DNA of 64,000 bases from Exiguobacterium sp. RIT594 (GTDB taxonomy: Bacteria > Bacillota > Bacilli > Exiguobacteriales > Exiguobacteriaceae). A program made the translations under genes and the position numbers. Positions within the stretch are counted from its first letter, which is position 1. The number at the start of each line of letters is the position of its first letter. Positions 40,494-49,279 of this stretch are shown piece by piece. The notes under the pieces were generated by a model. That model saw only the letters and a list, made by a program, of their open reading frames with translations, was not told the origin of the DNA and made no database searches. The stretch is from contig NZ_QPKF01000001.1 of NCBI RefSeq assembly GCF_003339585.1, forward strand, positions 1,240,001 through 1,304,000. Direction: 5' to 3'.

Positions 40494-41027
40494 GTGTCCA
40501 CGAAAACAATATTAATGGGTTCACTGATTGCTGCGAGTGCACTTGCAGGCTGTGATTCAGGTGAATCTACGGAAGTAAAAGCTTCTTCCTATGATGGAAC
40601 ATACTTAAAAATCGGTGTAATTGGAGAACAGCCTGATCTGAAAGAGAAAAATGTAAAGTTCATGACACTCTCGTTTGAAGAACTAGAGGACACAAACCGG
40701 ATTTCCTCAAAGTTTGATGCGGTGTTCATCACAAAAGATAACCTAAAACAGGCAGATGAAGAGAAGTACGTGAAGGTGTACCGGAAACTTGATGTTCCGA
40801 TCTTCTTCTTAGAGACAACAAAGGGGTTTCTCCCCTTCGTGTTTGAAGATTTAACGTATGCCAAGGCGAGCGAAGTGAATGATGCCTATGTATCCGGTTA
40901 TCTGCAAGAGAAAAAAGATAGCTATCGCTTCTGGGAATATGGATTAAACAACAGTCAAAAGAACGATAAAAATGTCAAAGATGTCTATTCACGGATTTTC
41001 AAGACGATTGCAGAAGTGAAAGAATAA
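40494..41027 (+). CDS. Lipoprotein of unknown function
   Basis: About 177 residues starting at GTG 40494 with GAAAGGA just before it. Lipoprotein signal ending in the lipobox ALAGC (C20), then a soluble domain with the pattern of a small Rossmann or periplasmic-binding-like half (YLKIGVIGEQPD, FDAVFITKDNL, VPIFFLETTKGFLPFVFEDL). Similar short lipoproteins occur in Bacilli, but I cannot name a family. One of the few plus-strand genes of the cluster; strong terminator downstream. Confidence 0.65.
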   Translation: MSTKTILMGSLIAASALAGCDSGESTEVKASSYDGTYLKIGVIGEQPDLKEKNVKFMTLSFEELEDTNRISSKFDAVFITKDNLKQADEEKYVKVYRKLDVPIFFLETTKGFLPFVFEDLTYAKASEVNDAYVSGYLQEKKDSYRFWEYGLNNSQKNDKNVKDVYSRIFKTIAEVKE

Positions 41028-41028
41028 C

Positions 41029-41077
41029 AAAAGGAGTGCTAACCGGGTCTTTTCCATCGCCCGTTTGCACTCCTTTT
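41029..41077. terminator. Terminator after the lipoprotein gene
   Basis: AAAAGGAGTGC and GCACTCCTTTT pair, with an inner CGGG/CCCG stem; it separates convergent genes. Confidence 0.75.
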
Positions 41078-41088
41078 ACCATATCCGC

Positions 41089-41676
41089 TCATTCAACGTC
41101 CTCGATTTCAATCGTCTCGTGTTGATACGGATGATCTGAAAAATTCGCAACAAAGTCAAATCCATTGCCATCATGATTCACCCATAGGAAGAAACAATTC
41201 CGCTCGTCATCCGAAAAGTTCAACCTGAACTTTTTAAAATAAAAGTCATTTTTTGTCTCATCGATTTCAATCGTCTTCTCGCTTGAAAACAATACACTCT
41301 CGTTATTGTATGCATCTTGATAAGCTTTAGGGAAGTAATGAAGAAATGCTTCTTCTGAAGTGATGGTCAATCGATGATAAATATTCTCCCGGTCAAATCT
41401 TGTGCTGCTGTCAGCGTCGTGCGCAATGTTGATCTTGCCCGAACCACTCATACTATGGACGTACAAAGGATAGTGGTCCAATTCCAGGAAAAATTCTCGA
41501 ATTTTCTTACTGTAAAGAGCCATTCCGTCCTGCCATGAATCTTGCAACAGCTGATCCATATCGACATCTGCGTATTCTTCATCATCCGTATAACAATGAA
41601 AACGTACTTTTCCTTTGTCCTCGGATATAAAGATAAAAGCAGTTCCTTCACCGACCAACATACTATCCAATTCCAT
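41089..41676 (-). CDS. Hypothetical protein, distant relative of the unnamed immunity-like family
   Basis: A 195-residue acidic soluble protein with block-1-like FFLELDHYPLYVHSMSG, a central helical part, and block-3-like FFLWVNHDGNGFDFVANF; block 2 (AFLHYFPKAYQDAYNNE) is only weakly similar. GAAGGAGTTGGG precedes the ATG. Thirteen bases separate it from the gene upstream, so they are probably co-transcribed. Confidence 0.55.
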   Translation of the reverse strand: MELDSMLVGEGTAFIFISEDKGKVRFHCYTDDEEYADVDMDQLLQDSWQDGMALYSKKIREFFLELDHYPLYVHSMSGSGKINIAHDADSSTRFDRENIYHRLTITSEEAFLHYFPKAYQDAYNNESVLFSSEKTIEIDETKNDFYFKKFRLNFSDDERNCFFLWVNHDGNGFDFVANFSDHPYQHETIEIEDVE

Positions 41677-41689
41677 TATCCCAACTCCT

Positions 41690-42558
41690 TCATTCGTCCT
41701 CTGCGAAGTTCACCCGTACACCGACGATTTGCCTCGAGACATCATACTGTATGTCCACCTCGTACAGTCCGTCTCCGAAACCCGACGTTGAGACGGCACC
41801 GAATGAGACGATACCGGCCTGGTCGTCGACAGAAACAACTGTCTCGAACTCCATTGCTTGATGCTGACGATAAGCTGTCCCATCAAAAATACCGACAAGT
41901 GCCGAGTCCACGCCGATTGGTTGTTCTGCCGGTGCCATTTGCCGCTCCGCTTTTTGTTCCCTTCAAAAACAAGCAATTGCTTAACCCATTCATCTTCCGT
42001 GTAAATGATAGCTGCCGTCCAACTTCCTGATTTCACATTCGGCAAAATCAGCTGTAGATCGGTACCTTCCTCTAGTCCGTAATAAGGATCCGTCACGATC
42101 AGCTCGTCGCTCTCTACCGTGAAACGGCCAAGTCGGTGTACCTGATTCGTTTTTCGTTTTGGGACATGCCAATCGACGAACTGTTCCAAAGAAGACGACG
42201 GATATTTTGCAATTCCCGTTTTTTCGTTCCATCTAAAGACGAGTTCCTGCAGGAAACGTTTTCGAATCAGGTAACACAGCTTGTCACCCGTTAGATTTTC
42301 ACCGATACAAATCAAGTCACCGGGCAAGCCAGCCGGACGCTTCTCATTTTGACGAACGATATCCTGTAAGACTGCTTGTCTGGTTGGTACAGGATAAAGG
42401 CTCCATTCACCAAACTGTGCACCGTTCGTCTGTAAGAAAAGGTCTTTGTATTCATCTGGAAACAAAACACCTAATGCTCGTTCCGCTTTTTTCAGGTCAA
42501 CGGCTGATACCCCGGGCATCTTTGAATCGGGATGGAGGCGTTTAATGAGTTTGCTCAC
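41690..42558 (-). pseudogene. SMI1/KNR4-DUF4241 fusion, frameshifted
   Basis: Frame 1 (from GTG 42558 behind AGGAG, or ATG 42579) encodes an SMI1/KNR4 domain (DLKKAERALGVLFPDEYKDL, NGAQFGEWSLYPV, ICIGENLTGDKLCYLI) and the start of DUF4241 (LGRFTVESDELIVTDPYYGL). After VKQLLVFEGNKK the frame fails; the neighbouring frame continues AERQMAPAEQPIGVDSALVG to the DUF4241 close GFGDGLYEVDIQYD and VRVNFAEDE. The break is at a five-T run (41951-41955, AAAAA on the coding strand) where six would restore one protein of about 290 residues. Both domains are immunity-type. Confidence 0.8.
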
Positions 42559-42584
42559 GATATCATCGCTCCTGCCCATGTTGT

Positions 42585-42860
42585 TTAGACGACTTCAGGC
42601 AACCAAATAATTAATACAAGTGACAGCACCGTTTTAGAAAATTGTTTTTTCTCCAGAAACCATGGCAGTAACACCAGCCCGACTAGCGTCATGGCAAGCA
42701 ACACCAGTCCTAGATTAAAGTAATGCGCTCCCGCTGCTAACGGAATACTCATAATCCGAAAATCTGCATTCGGAAAATAACCGAGTCGGGTAAAAAGTAT
42801 GTTTCCAAATACGCCGCCTACCATCAGCAGGATGGAGATGATCAACATTTTTTTCTTCAA
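42585..42860 (-). CDS. Small membrane protein
   Basis: A 91-residue protein with three hydrophobic helices (about 5-24, 38-66 and 74-90). It appears to start with TTG at 42860 behind GGGGCTG. No family recognised. It lies directly upstream of the SMI1-DUF4241 gene on the same strand and is likely in the same transcript. Confidence 0.5.
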   Translation of the reverse strand: MKKKMLIISILLMVGGVFGNILFTRLGYFPNADFRIMSIPLAAGAHYFNLGLVLLAMTLVGLVLLPWFLEKKQFSKTVLSLVLIIWLPEVV

Positions 42861-42906
42861 TATGAACAGCCCCTTTTTAACATCTATGTATGATTTCTAT
42901 CATATG

Positions 42907-43227
42907 TCATCCTAAAACCGTTCCGAACATCACCACGACCAAGGCCAGCGTCAGCGACCAGACGATTGTTCTCCTATTGTTCCCTTCAATTCGTACATAC
43001 CAGAGCGGAAAGATATTCATAACTAAAAAACCAAATGACCGATACAGCTTTTCCTCTGCAGCATCCCACCCAAGCAACGCGGTTACACTCACCAGGACCA
43101 ACAACAAAACGGTCACGCTGATACTGATTGTCCGGACACGACTGCCCGGTTGCAACCGATTAAACAGAAAGGCCACGACCGTTCCGATACAGGTAGCTAT
43201 ACACAGATAATACAAAACGTGCTCCAC
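42907..43227 (-). CDS. Small membrane protein
   Basis: About 106 residues with three to four hydrophobic helices (LYYLCIATCIGTVVAFLF, ISVTVLLLVLVSVTALLG, LVMNIFPLWYV and IVWSLTLALVVVMFGTVL). GGAGG lies 7 bases before the GTG at 43227 and overlaps an ATG two codons earlier, so GTG is preferred. No family recognised. Confidence 0.5.
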   Translation of the reverse strand: MEHVLYYLCIATCIGTVVAFLFNRLQPGSRVRTISISVTVLLLVLVSVTALLGWDAAEEKLYRSFGFLVMNIFPLWYVRIEGNNRRTIVWSLTLALVVVMFGTVLG

Positions 43228-43275
43228 TCTCATTCCTCCATATCTAATTTCAACCTTCTTTTACGTGTACCAGGA

Positions 43276-43959
43276 TCAATCGGTTTCGTCATCCAGTAAC
43301 CAGTCATCATTAATTTGCGAAATGACGGTCCCTTTCGGAAACCGGGTCATCAGGTGTTCGATTGGTATATAGCTTTCATCGTTTGACAGCAGGTAAAAAC
43401 CGTTGCCATCGTGGGCAATCTTAAAACAGGTCATGTTTGGATGCATGGTCAGCACACCAATCGGGCGAATCAGTTTCAATCGCCACCATTTTGTCTCCCC
43501 CAACTTAAATGACAGGTTATCTGAGTACGAGACGGTATATAACAGATTTTCCGATGCCAGCCAGTAGGTTTTGTTCAGGACAAGACGCAGTTCTTCCGCA
43601 TTTTGAACGGTAATCGTATAACACGGATGGTATTCCTTATAACGGACTTTCACCTCTCCGCTTCGAAACTGTGTATCTAAATCCAATACCACATATGAAA
43701 GCTTATTTTGCTTGAAAAACGCGTCATGTTCTTCATGTAATCCATACTCATCCACGAAACTGATATAGAGTGGAAACACCTGTTGATGGATTAAGAATTC
43801 GATTAAAAACTCTTTGTTTTCATCTGCCCCGTCTTTTTCAATTCGGCTTACATCAATGAAATAAGCTGTCGTCAACTCTCCACCCATTTCAAACGGGTAT
43901 CCTAAGTTCATCGCATCCTTTTCGATAATCTTTTCTTCCATAATCATGATTTTTGCCAT
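43276..43959 (-). CDS. Unnamed immunity-like family, member 3
   Basis: A 227-residue soluble protein. Block 1 QQVFPLYISFVDEYGLHEEH, block 2 ELRLVLNKTYWLASENLLYT, block 3 IAHDGNGFYLLSNDESY. It is clearly a tandem paralogue of the next gene upstream (44026), with block 2 nearly identical. AAGGAGAAC precedes the ATG. The shared core with divergent tails is the pattern expected of immunity proteins that track different toxins. Confidence 0.65.
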   Translation of the reverse strand: MAKIMIMEEKIIEKDAMNLGYPFEMGGELTTAYFIDVSRIEKDGADENKEFLIEFLIHQQVFPLYISFVDEYGLHEEHDAFFKQNKLSYVVLDLDTQFRSGEVKVRYKEYHPCYTITVQNAEELRLVLNKTYWLASENLLYTVSYSDNLSFKLGETKWWRLKLIRPIGVLTMHPNMTCFKIAHDGNGFYLLSNDESYIPIEHLMTRFPKGTVISQINDDWLLDDETD

Positions 43960-44025
43960 TTTGTTCTCCTTACTGAGACACAGCTTTTTTATTCTCTAAA
44001 GTGCAAATGATGCAGAAGACGAAAT

Positions 44026-44715
44026 TTAAATGTCTTTTTCTTGATCCTCTGTATGTAATATCTCATCTTCTATTATTTCATCGTTGATTTGCGTAACGAC
44101 CATCTGGTCCGGCAAACTGGCGATCATGCCAGCAAGAGAAGCATACTGCGTATCCCGGCTGAGGATACAAAATCCTAACCCGTCATAATCAGTGGTGATG
44201 TAGGTCTTTGAAGCATTAAAATCAAATACAGCGATGGATCGTCTTCTTTTGACTCCCCATTCTAAGAAATCTCCCCATTCAAACGTTAAAGAATCTGAAT
44301 GACTGATGCAGTAGAATACATTTTCAGATGCGAGCCAGTACGTTTTGTTTAATACAAGCCGCAAGTCAGCAATATTTTGGATTTTTGCCGTAATACAAGA
44401 ATAATAGTTGTACCGTTTATACCCGTAAGATTTCAAGTTGCCGCCACAGTCGTCAACCGTATAGTCAATCTGATGTTGTTGAAAAAAGGTCGTAAAGTCT
44501 TCAGACAGTTCATACTCGTCGACAAAATGCACATACAACGGGAAGACCGCTTGATGTGTTAAGAATGCCATTAAAAATTCTCGACCTTCTTCGACGTGTC
44601 CTTCTCCGCTTAAACGATGCACAACAGGTAAACCTCCATCAAACCGATGGGGATGCACTAAATCTTCTATGAACTTTGTGGTAACAGGTTCTTCTATAAT
44701 CAGGACTTCTGTCAT
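44026..44715 (-). CDS. Unnamed immunity-like family, member 4
   Basis: A 229-residue tandem paralogue of the downstream product. Block 1 QAVFPLYVHFVDEYELSEDF, block 2 DLRLVLNKTYWLASENVFYC, block 3 TDYDGLGFCILSRDTQY. The C-terminal tail (EDEILHTEDQEKDI) differs from member 3. AAGGAGC precedes the ATG. Between blocks 1 and 2 both have a tyrosine-rich strand (YKRYNYYSC / YKEYHPCYT). Confidence 0.65.
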   Translation of the reverse strand: MTEVLIIEEPVTTKFIEDLVHPHRFDGGLPVVHRLSGEGHVEEGREFLMAFLTHQAVFPLYVHFVDEYELSEDFTTFFQQHQIDYTVDDCGGNLKSYGYKRYNYYSCITAKIQNIADLRLVLNKTYWLASENVFYCISHSDSLTFEWGDFLEWGVKRRRSIAVFDFNASKTYITTDYDGLGFCILSRDTQYASLAGMIASLPDQMVVTQINDEIIEDEILHTEDQEKDI

Positions 44716-44853
44716 TTTATGCTCCTTACCGGAAAATAATGTTGTGCTACCTATAAAGAATAACGGAATATGTCTAAGGTTTCCATTTTTTCTAATATAA
44801 AGTCTATTGTTTGATATACTACATTATAGATTCACCTTGAAAGGATGAGCTTG

Positions 44854-45075
44854 ATGTGGAAAGCACTATTATTCTTTTCTGTATGGATCGGCATTACCAT
44901 TCCGATTCTTCTGTCTATCGTGTTCACGATCTTTAAACCGCTTGTTTTAGCAGATGATACCGGTATCAGTATGATTGTCATCGCAACTATCGTTTCAGTA
45001 TGTAATATTTATATCGCAACACGTATTTGGAATCGAATCGAAGAGAAAATGTACAAACGAAAGACTTTCATGTGA
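44854..45075 (+). CDS. Small membrane protein
   Basis: About 73 residues with two helices (LLFFSVWIGITIPILLSIVF and SMIVIATIVSVCNIYIAT) and a basic C-terminus (EEKMYKRKTF). AAAGG lies 9 bases before the ATG at 44854; an in-frame ATG at 44845 abuts that site. No family recognised. Followed by a strong terminator. Confidence 0.6.
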   Translation: MWKALLFFSVWIGITIPILLSIVFTIFKPLVLADDTGISMIVIATIVSVCNIYIATRIWNRIEEKMYKRKTFM

Positions 45076-45077
45076 AA

Positions 45078-45124
45078 AACGCAGATCCTCCTGTTCACGG
45101 AAGAACAGAGCATCTGCGTTTTTT
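45078..45124 (+). terminator. Terminator
   Basis: AACGCAGAT and ATCTGCGTT with an inner CTGTTC/GAACAG stem, followed by a six-T run. Confidence 0.85.
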
Positions 45125-45263
45125 CGTTCACACCTGAAAGCAGGCTATCTATATCAAATCTGGCAAGACAAAGAAATCCTCTTCACAATTATTGCACCGA
45201 ATGAATAAGCTGTAACGGCAGCTTAATTAGGATATTTTTTTAGTTTCTCATATGTATTAACAC

Positions 45264-45623
45264 TTAAACTTTTTCCAAAGATATTAATGATGAAGTGGTC
45301 AGCTCTTCGCTTTCTATAACGATTGCAGTCAATCCCGTATCTGTTTTGGTTTCATGCCATTCATCTTTATCCCAGAATACGGCTTCCCCACTATGAACTT
45401 TGATGTATTCATCCGTTTCACCTCTGACCCAGCCTTCTCCGCTTACAACTAAAAGAAGTTGAGGAACAACAGCTGGATGATAACCAATTAACCCATCCTC
45501 ATCTAAATGCACACATCCTATATGTGCTACTTTGTCTGTCTGTGTAATACGTGACATCACAAAATCTGAGTCGAACTTTGTAATTTTCTTACCCACTTCT
45601 TTTTTAAATTGATAGATTTCCAT
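45264..45623 (-). CDS. Cupin domain protein
   Basis: About 119 residues of single-cupin fold. The two motifs are visible: HPAVVPQLLLVVSGEGWV (motif 1 region) and SGEAVFWDKDEWHETKTD (motif 2 with the His). Several metal ligands of the canonical motif 1 are missing, so it may bind a small ligand rather than catalyse. Start at the ATG at 45623 with AGGAGAGG before it. It follows the LacI gene by about 70 bases. Confidence 0.75.
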   Translation of the reverse strand: MEIYQFKKEVGKKITKFDSDFVMSRITQTDKVAHIGCVHLDEDGLIGYHPAVVPQLLLVVSGEGWVRGETDEYIKVHSGEAVFWDKDEWHETKTDTGLTAIVIESEELTTSSLISLEKV

Positions 45624-45694
45624 ATAATCCTCTCCTGACCAACCGCTTTGCGAAGATAAACCGCTACGTTTACAAGCTTTACAACTTTCAAGTA

Positions 45695-46666
45695 TCATGT
45701 CGTTTCACGCACAATCAGCTCGAGTGGAATCGGCTGACAGATGGGAAGCTCTTTTCCCGCAGCCAATCGATCGAGCAGTTGGACTGCTTCTTTCCCGAGA
45801 CGTTCAATCGGTTGAGCAACGGTCGTCATCCCCATCGCTTCAGCAATCGGATGATTGTCAAAACCGGTCACAGCAAGCATCTCCGGAATGTTAATCCCTC
45901 CTTGTTTCGCCTGATGAATGATGCCGGCAGCAACGTAATCATTCCCGACGATGATGGCAGTTGGTCTGTCCGTCAGTTTCAGCAAGCGTTTCATCACGTC
46001 CTGTCCATCCACAAAGGAATAGTTCTCCTCAAAATACCAGTCCGGCGAAACGGATATATCGTGTTCTTGAACGAACGCATCGAAGGTGTTGCGACGAATT
46101 AGTCCAACACCGCTCGCCGGATTTCCGAGACACAGTCCAAGAGAAGAATGTCCCCGTTCCACTAAATGAGATAACACTGCTAAGACTCCACTTTGATGAT
46201 CAACAGCGACCTGCGCGAGACTTTCTTCCCGCTGTTCGCAGATTACGACCGGACCATCGCGTCGGACACGCTCGAGCACGTCAGGCGGACTGACCGACGA
46301 GCCGATGATCAGTCCGTCGATTTGTTTACGCCTCAGTTGTGTAAACGACAGCTGTTCCTGTTGCCTGTCATTAAACGTTTGATGGATCAGCATCGAAATG
46401 TTCTGTTCGGCACAGGCAATACCGATGCCCTCGATCAGTTGACTAAAAAACGGATGATTGATTTGCGGGACCATCACACCGATGACATTTGTTTTGCCAC
46501 GCGATAAATGAACCGCGTTTTGGTTCGGCCGGTAATCCAGTTGCTCCATCGCCCGGAGAACCGCCGCACGCTTTTCCGCGACGACATACGGTTGATTGTT
46601 CAATACACGGGAAACCGTCGAGCGGGAAACGCCGGCGGTTTTTGCAATTTCAGTAATATTTGCCAT
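45695..46666 (-). CDS. LacI family transcriptional regulator
   Basis: About 323 residues. N-terminal HTH (ITEIAKTAGVSRSTVSRVLN) plus hinge helix (RPNQNAVHLSRGKT), then a periplasmic-binding-like sugar domain with VIGVMVPQINHPFFSQLIEG and TAIIVGNDYVAAGI. Start at the ATG at 46666 behind GGGAGGAGGAC, inside the end of the HAD gene (17-base overlap). The pairing suggests it controls, or responds to, a sugar phosphate handled by the HAD phosphatase. Confidence 0.92.
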   Translation of the reverse strand: MANITEIAKTAGVSRSTVSRVLNNQPYVVAEKRAAVLRAMEQLDYRPNQNAVHLSRGKTNVIGVMVPQINHPFFSQLIEGIGIACAEQNISMLIHQTFNDRQQEQLSFTQLRRKQIDGLIIGSSVSPPDVLERVRRDGPVVICEQREESLAQVAVDHQSGVLAVLSHLVERGHSSLGLCLGNPASGVGLIRRNTFDAFVQEHDISVSPDWYFEENYSFVDGQDVMKRLLKLTDRPTAIIVGNDYVAAGIIHQAKQGGINIPEMLAVTGFDNHPIAEAMGMTTVAQPIERLGKEAVQLLDRLAAGKELPICQPIPLELIVRETT

Positions 46667-47543
46667 CCTGTCCTCCTCCCAAATCGAACGGAATCGAACA
46701 AAACATTTCCAACGCCATGGCAACCCCGTCTTCATCATGATGTCCTGTCTTGTAAGTCGCCAGTCGTTTAACGATGTCTTCCGCATTCCCCATTGCAATA
46801 CTTGTCCCGGCGACCCGAAACATCGGCAGGTCATTGTGATGATCGCCAATCGCTATCGTTGCTGTCAGTGAAATCCCCAACCGTTCAGTAAATTGTTGCA
46901 ATGCCATGCCTTTATCTCTTCCGTTCGCCGTTACCTCGAGGTTAAATGGGCCGGAACTGGTAACGGTACAGTTTTGCGATGATAAGTCGTTTTGAATTTG
47001 TTTCAGTACGGTTGCGTTCGGACTGACGACCATATATTTCATGACTTTCGCGAAATCGACATTTAAGAAACCCGTTACTTCCCGGACACCGTATTGTTTC
47101 AATTGTGGTTGCACGGATTGAAGAAATTCGTCAGCTTGAAACGATGGATTAATCCTCTGTTCGTCATTGATTTGTTTCATCAGTCGATCCGTCGCATCAA
47201 ACGTCAACAGAATTTCGTCTTCCAAGTAAATTTGAAGATAAACGTTCTTCTTCAGCAAGCAGTTCAAGATGGCTTCACTCTCATCAGAGGGGACATAAGT
47301 ATTTTTCCGTATCGTTATCCCTTCGCATTCTGCCCGGATTTCTGCTCCGTTTGAACCGATAATTGGACAATCCAACCGGTGGAGCCGTAACAAATGCGCT
47401 GCATCAAACGCCGCTCGCCCTGTCGCGATCACGACGATATCTCCGTTCTCCTGACATCGCTTGACGGCTGTGACATTTCGTTCTGAAATCATATGAGTTG
47501 AGTGTAACAAGGTGCCGTCTAAATCAATGGCAAATAAGCGCAT
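46650..47543 (-). CDS. Cof-type HAD-IIB phosphatase
   Basis: About 297 residues. Motif I DLDGTLLHS at the N-terminus with the nucleophile and acid Asp, motif II in VVIATGR, motif III lysine in NGRDKGMAL and motif IV IGDHHNDLPMF: a complete Cof/YidA-type HAD phosphatase with the C2B cap. These hydrolyse sugar phosphates or FMN and similar small phosphates. Start at the ATG at 47543 behind GAGGAAC. Overlaps the LacI gene, so both are co-expressed. Confidence 0.92.
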   Translation of the reverse strand: MRLFAIDLDGTLLHSTHMISERNVTAVKRCQENGDIVVIATGRAAFDAAHLLRLHRLDCPIIGSNGAEIRAECEGITIRKNTYVPSDESEAILNCLLKKNVYLQIYLEDEILLTFDATDRLMKQINDEQRINPSFQADEFLQSVQPQLKQYGVREVTGFLNVDFAKVMKYMVVSPNATVLKQIQNDLSSQNCTVTSSGPFNLEVTANGRDKGMALQQFTERLGISLTATIAIGDHHNDLPMFRVAGTSIAMGNAEDIVKRLATYKTGHHDEDGVAMALEMFCSIPFDLGGGQDGKYY

Positions 47544-47635
47544 GGTGTTCCTCCTCACGGGATAATGTACTGTTCATCTTCAGTATAGATTCTGAAACGC
47601 ATCCCAGAGCAACCCCCTATTACGGGTAATCGACC

Positions 47636-47932
47636 TCAATCCGTATTTTCCAAGAAAGTCGACATACATGGCTGAAGTTCCATTTCCTGATGATAATCAT
47701 CCAGACACGCTAATAATTGCCCTGCTTCTTTCGGCAGCTTTCGTTGGAGTGCTGCAAAACCAATCCATATGATTTCGTCCGGTAAACCGTAATCCTCCGG
47801 ATCGCTGATAAGATCCCAAAATGCATCCCAGTTCTCACCGTAATATGCCGGAAAGTCCAGTTTCTGTTTTAAGAGACGATGCAGTTCGCCTGCTGATTGA
47901 ACCGTGGTGACGACCATTTCAATGCTCTTCAT
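47636..47932 (-). CDS. Barstar family protein
   Basis: A 98-residue barstar-like protein. The core AYYGENWDAFWDLISD with the preceding helix (SAGELHRLLKQKLDFP) and IIWIGFAALQRKLP fits the family, which inhibits barnase-type RNases by plugging the active site with an acidic helix. No barnase-like RNase gene is found in the window, so it is an orphan inhibitor, as expected in an immunity reservoir. AAGGAGAG precedes the ATG. Confidence 0.85.
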   Translation of the reverse strand: MKSIEMVVTTVQSAGELHRLLKQKLDFPAYYGENWDAFWDLISDPEDYGLPDEIIWIGFAALQRKLPKEAGQLLACLDDYHQEMELQPCMSTFLENTD

Positions 47933-48004
47933 GAGCTCTCTCCTTCCGGCTACTTTCTTTACAGAGACAGAACTTGTGAACGTGTCTCGTGTCGCGTTGC
48001 CGCT

Positions 48005-48460
48005 TTATGATTGATACGTTGCAATGAACTCGAGCAAAATCGGATGTTCCGGCGGATTGATTTTGTCCGGTAAGTCGTCTAAACGAAAGAACCGTAAGTC
48101 CGCGACTTCTTTATCGTCCTGTACCAATGTCCCCTGATAGTCGCGGCAGATATAGGCCGAGATGACATTGTAGACTTCATCCCCGTGCGGATATTTATAG
48201 TAAAAGTCGTTGCCGGAGTAGACGTTGAATAACTCAAGCCGATTTGCCGTCAGTCCGGTTTCTTCAAACAGTTCACGGGCCGCTGCCTGCTCCAGCGTTT
48301 CACCCGGATCGAGTGCTCCGCCGGCAAGTCCCCAACAGTGATTATCGCGACGCAGTTGTAATAACACTTCCTTTTGTTCATTCAGGACGATGACACAAGC
48401 GCCGGGTACGACGAGCGGACGTGTACCGACAAATTTTCGGAGTTCCATGATATAGTTCAT
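48005..48460 (-). CDS. NUDIX hydrolase
   Basis: About 151 residues with a complete Nudix box from GGALDPGETL to RELFEETGL, carrying the metal-binding REx2EExG. N-terminal strands (VPGACVIVLNEQKEVLLQLR) and the FFRLDDLPD C-terminus fit ADP-ribose or nucleotide-sugar pyrophosphatases; substrate not predictable. AGGAAC precedes the ATG at 48460; the frame extends 7 codons further without a ribosome site. Confidence 0.88.
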   Translation of the reverse strand: MNYIMELRKFVGTRPLVVPGACVIVLNEQKEVLLQLRRDNHCWGLAGGALDPGETLEQAAARELFEETGLTANRLELFNVYSGNDFYYKYPHGDEVYNVISAYICRDYQGTLVQDDKEVADLRFFRLDDLPDKINPPEHPILLEFIATYQS

Positions 48461-48663
48461 TATTTTGTTCCTGCTTTCCATTTTATATCGTACATAACCT
48501 ATCCAGAGACGGCGCTATAACAACCTTGAAGCTTCTGAACGAATGCCAACTTTCTCCTTCTATTTTACCATCATCTGGTTTCACAATAATCCAAATGTTA
48601 AAATGATGGAAATACATTTCGAACGTCGATATCACCATTTTTTAAGGACAGGAGTCGAAGGAT

Positions 48664-49011
48664 ATGATTGACCACGATACACAAATCAGAGTTCTCCTGT
48701 ACGGCAATCCGTATCAGTTTGCCTGCGACACACTGAATGTCTCTGACATGCGGAATCATTCCTACGCGGATGTGTTTACGGTCACGGAAGCCGACGTCCT
48801 CGCTTATACCAAAAAATACGGGTTGCCGGACTCACCAGACATCGACCGGCTGACGGACGGCTTCTTTTATTATGAGGACCGAGGGACCTGGTATACCTTT
48901 TTCCGGGAACGCGGGAACACGTTTGACTCACAACAGTTTTCGGATACCAAAACGGCAAAAACCTATATCGTCTCCACGTTGTTGAAACTGACGATGACAG
49001 GACTCTACTAG
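48664..49011 (+). CDS. Hypothetical soluble protein
   Basis: A 115-residue soluble protein: IRVLLYGNPYQFACDTLNVS, FTVTEADVLAYTKKYGLPDS, TDGFFYYEDRGTWYTFFRER. GGAGTCGAAGGAT precedes the ATG. Family not recognised; the aromatic-rich two-domain-like pattern is similar to small Bacilli proteins of unknown role. Standing alone between a NUDIX gene and a DUF2188 gene. Confidence 0.55.
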   Translation: MIDHDTQIRVLLYGNPYQFACDTLNVSDMRNHSYADVFTVTEADVLAYTKKYGLPDSPDIDRLTDGFFYYEDRGTWYTFFRERGNTFDSQQFSDTKTAKTYIVSTLLKLTMTGLY

Positions 49012-49020
49012 GCACAATAA

Positions 49021-49048
49021 AAACACGTCCATTTGATGCGACGTGTTT
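49021..49048. terminator. Bidirectional terminator
   Basis: AAACACGTC and GACGTGTTT form a 9-bp stem between convergent genes; the minus-strand tail is TTTTTATT. Confidence 0.7.
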
Positions 49049-49057
49049 GATGCTTGC

Positions 49058-49279
49058 TTAACCTCTTGGAGGAAACGGATCGTGACCGTACGAATCCTTA
49101 TCCCGGATCTGACCTTCCTTATTATGAATGATCAGCTCAACCTTTTGATCCTTCGCAATCTTCCGTCCTGCTGCGATGGCTTCTTTTTGTGTCGGAAACC
49201 GTTCCGTTGCTTTTGATGCCCCTTCCGCAATGACCTGATAGCCGCCATCCGGATGTGGTGTAACATGCTGATTTGCCAT
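49058..49279 (-). CDS. DUF2188 domain protein
   Basis: A 73-residue protein of the DUF2188 family: a strand VTPHPDGGYQVIAEGASKAT, a helix KEAIAAGRKIAKDQKVELII and HNKEGQIRDKDSYGHDPFPP, the last with the typical KDSYG/DP ending. DUF2188 proteins are widespread small cytosolic proteins, sometimes stress-induced, of unknown function. AAAAGGAAG precedes the ATG. Confidence 0.88.
   Translation of the reverse strand: MANQHVTPHPDGGYQVIAEGASKATERFPTQKEAIAAGRKIAKDQKVELIIHNKEGQIRDKDSYGHDPFPPRG

Noticed and set aside
44975..45208. 77-residue plus-strand frame ending KAGYLYQIWQDKEILFTII
   Set aside because: It begins inside the small membrane gene and reads through the terminator; the tail could be a remnant but no start or homologue supports it.
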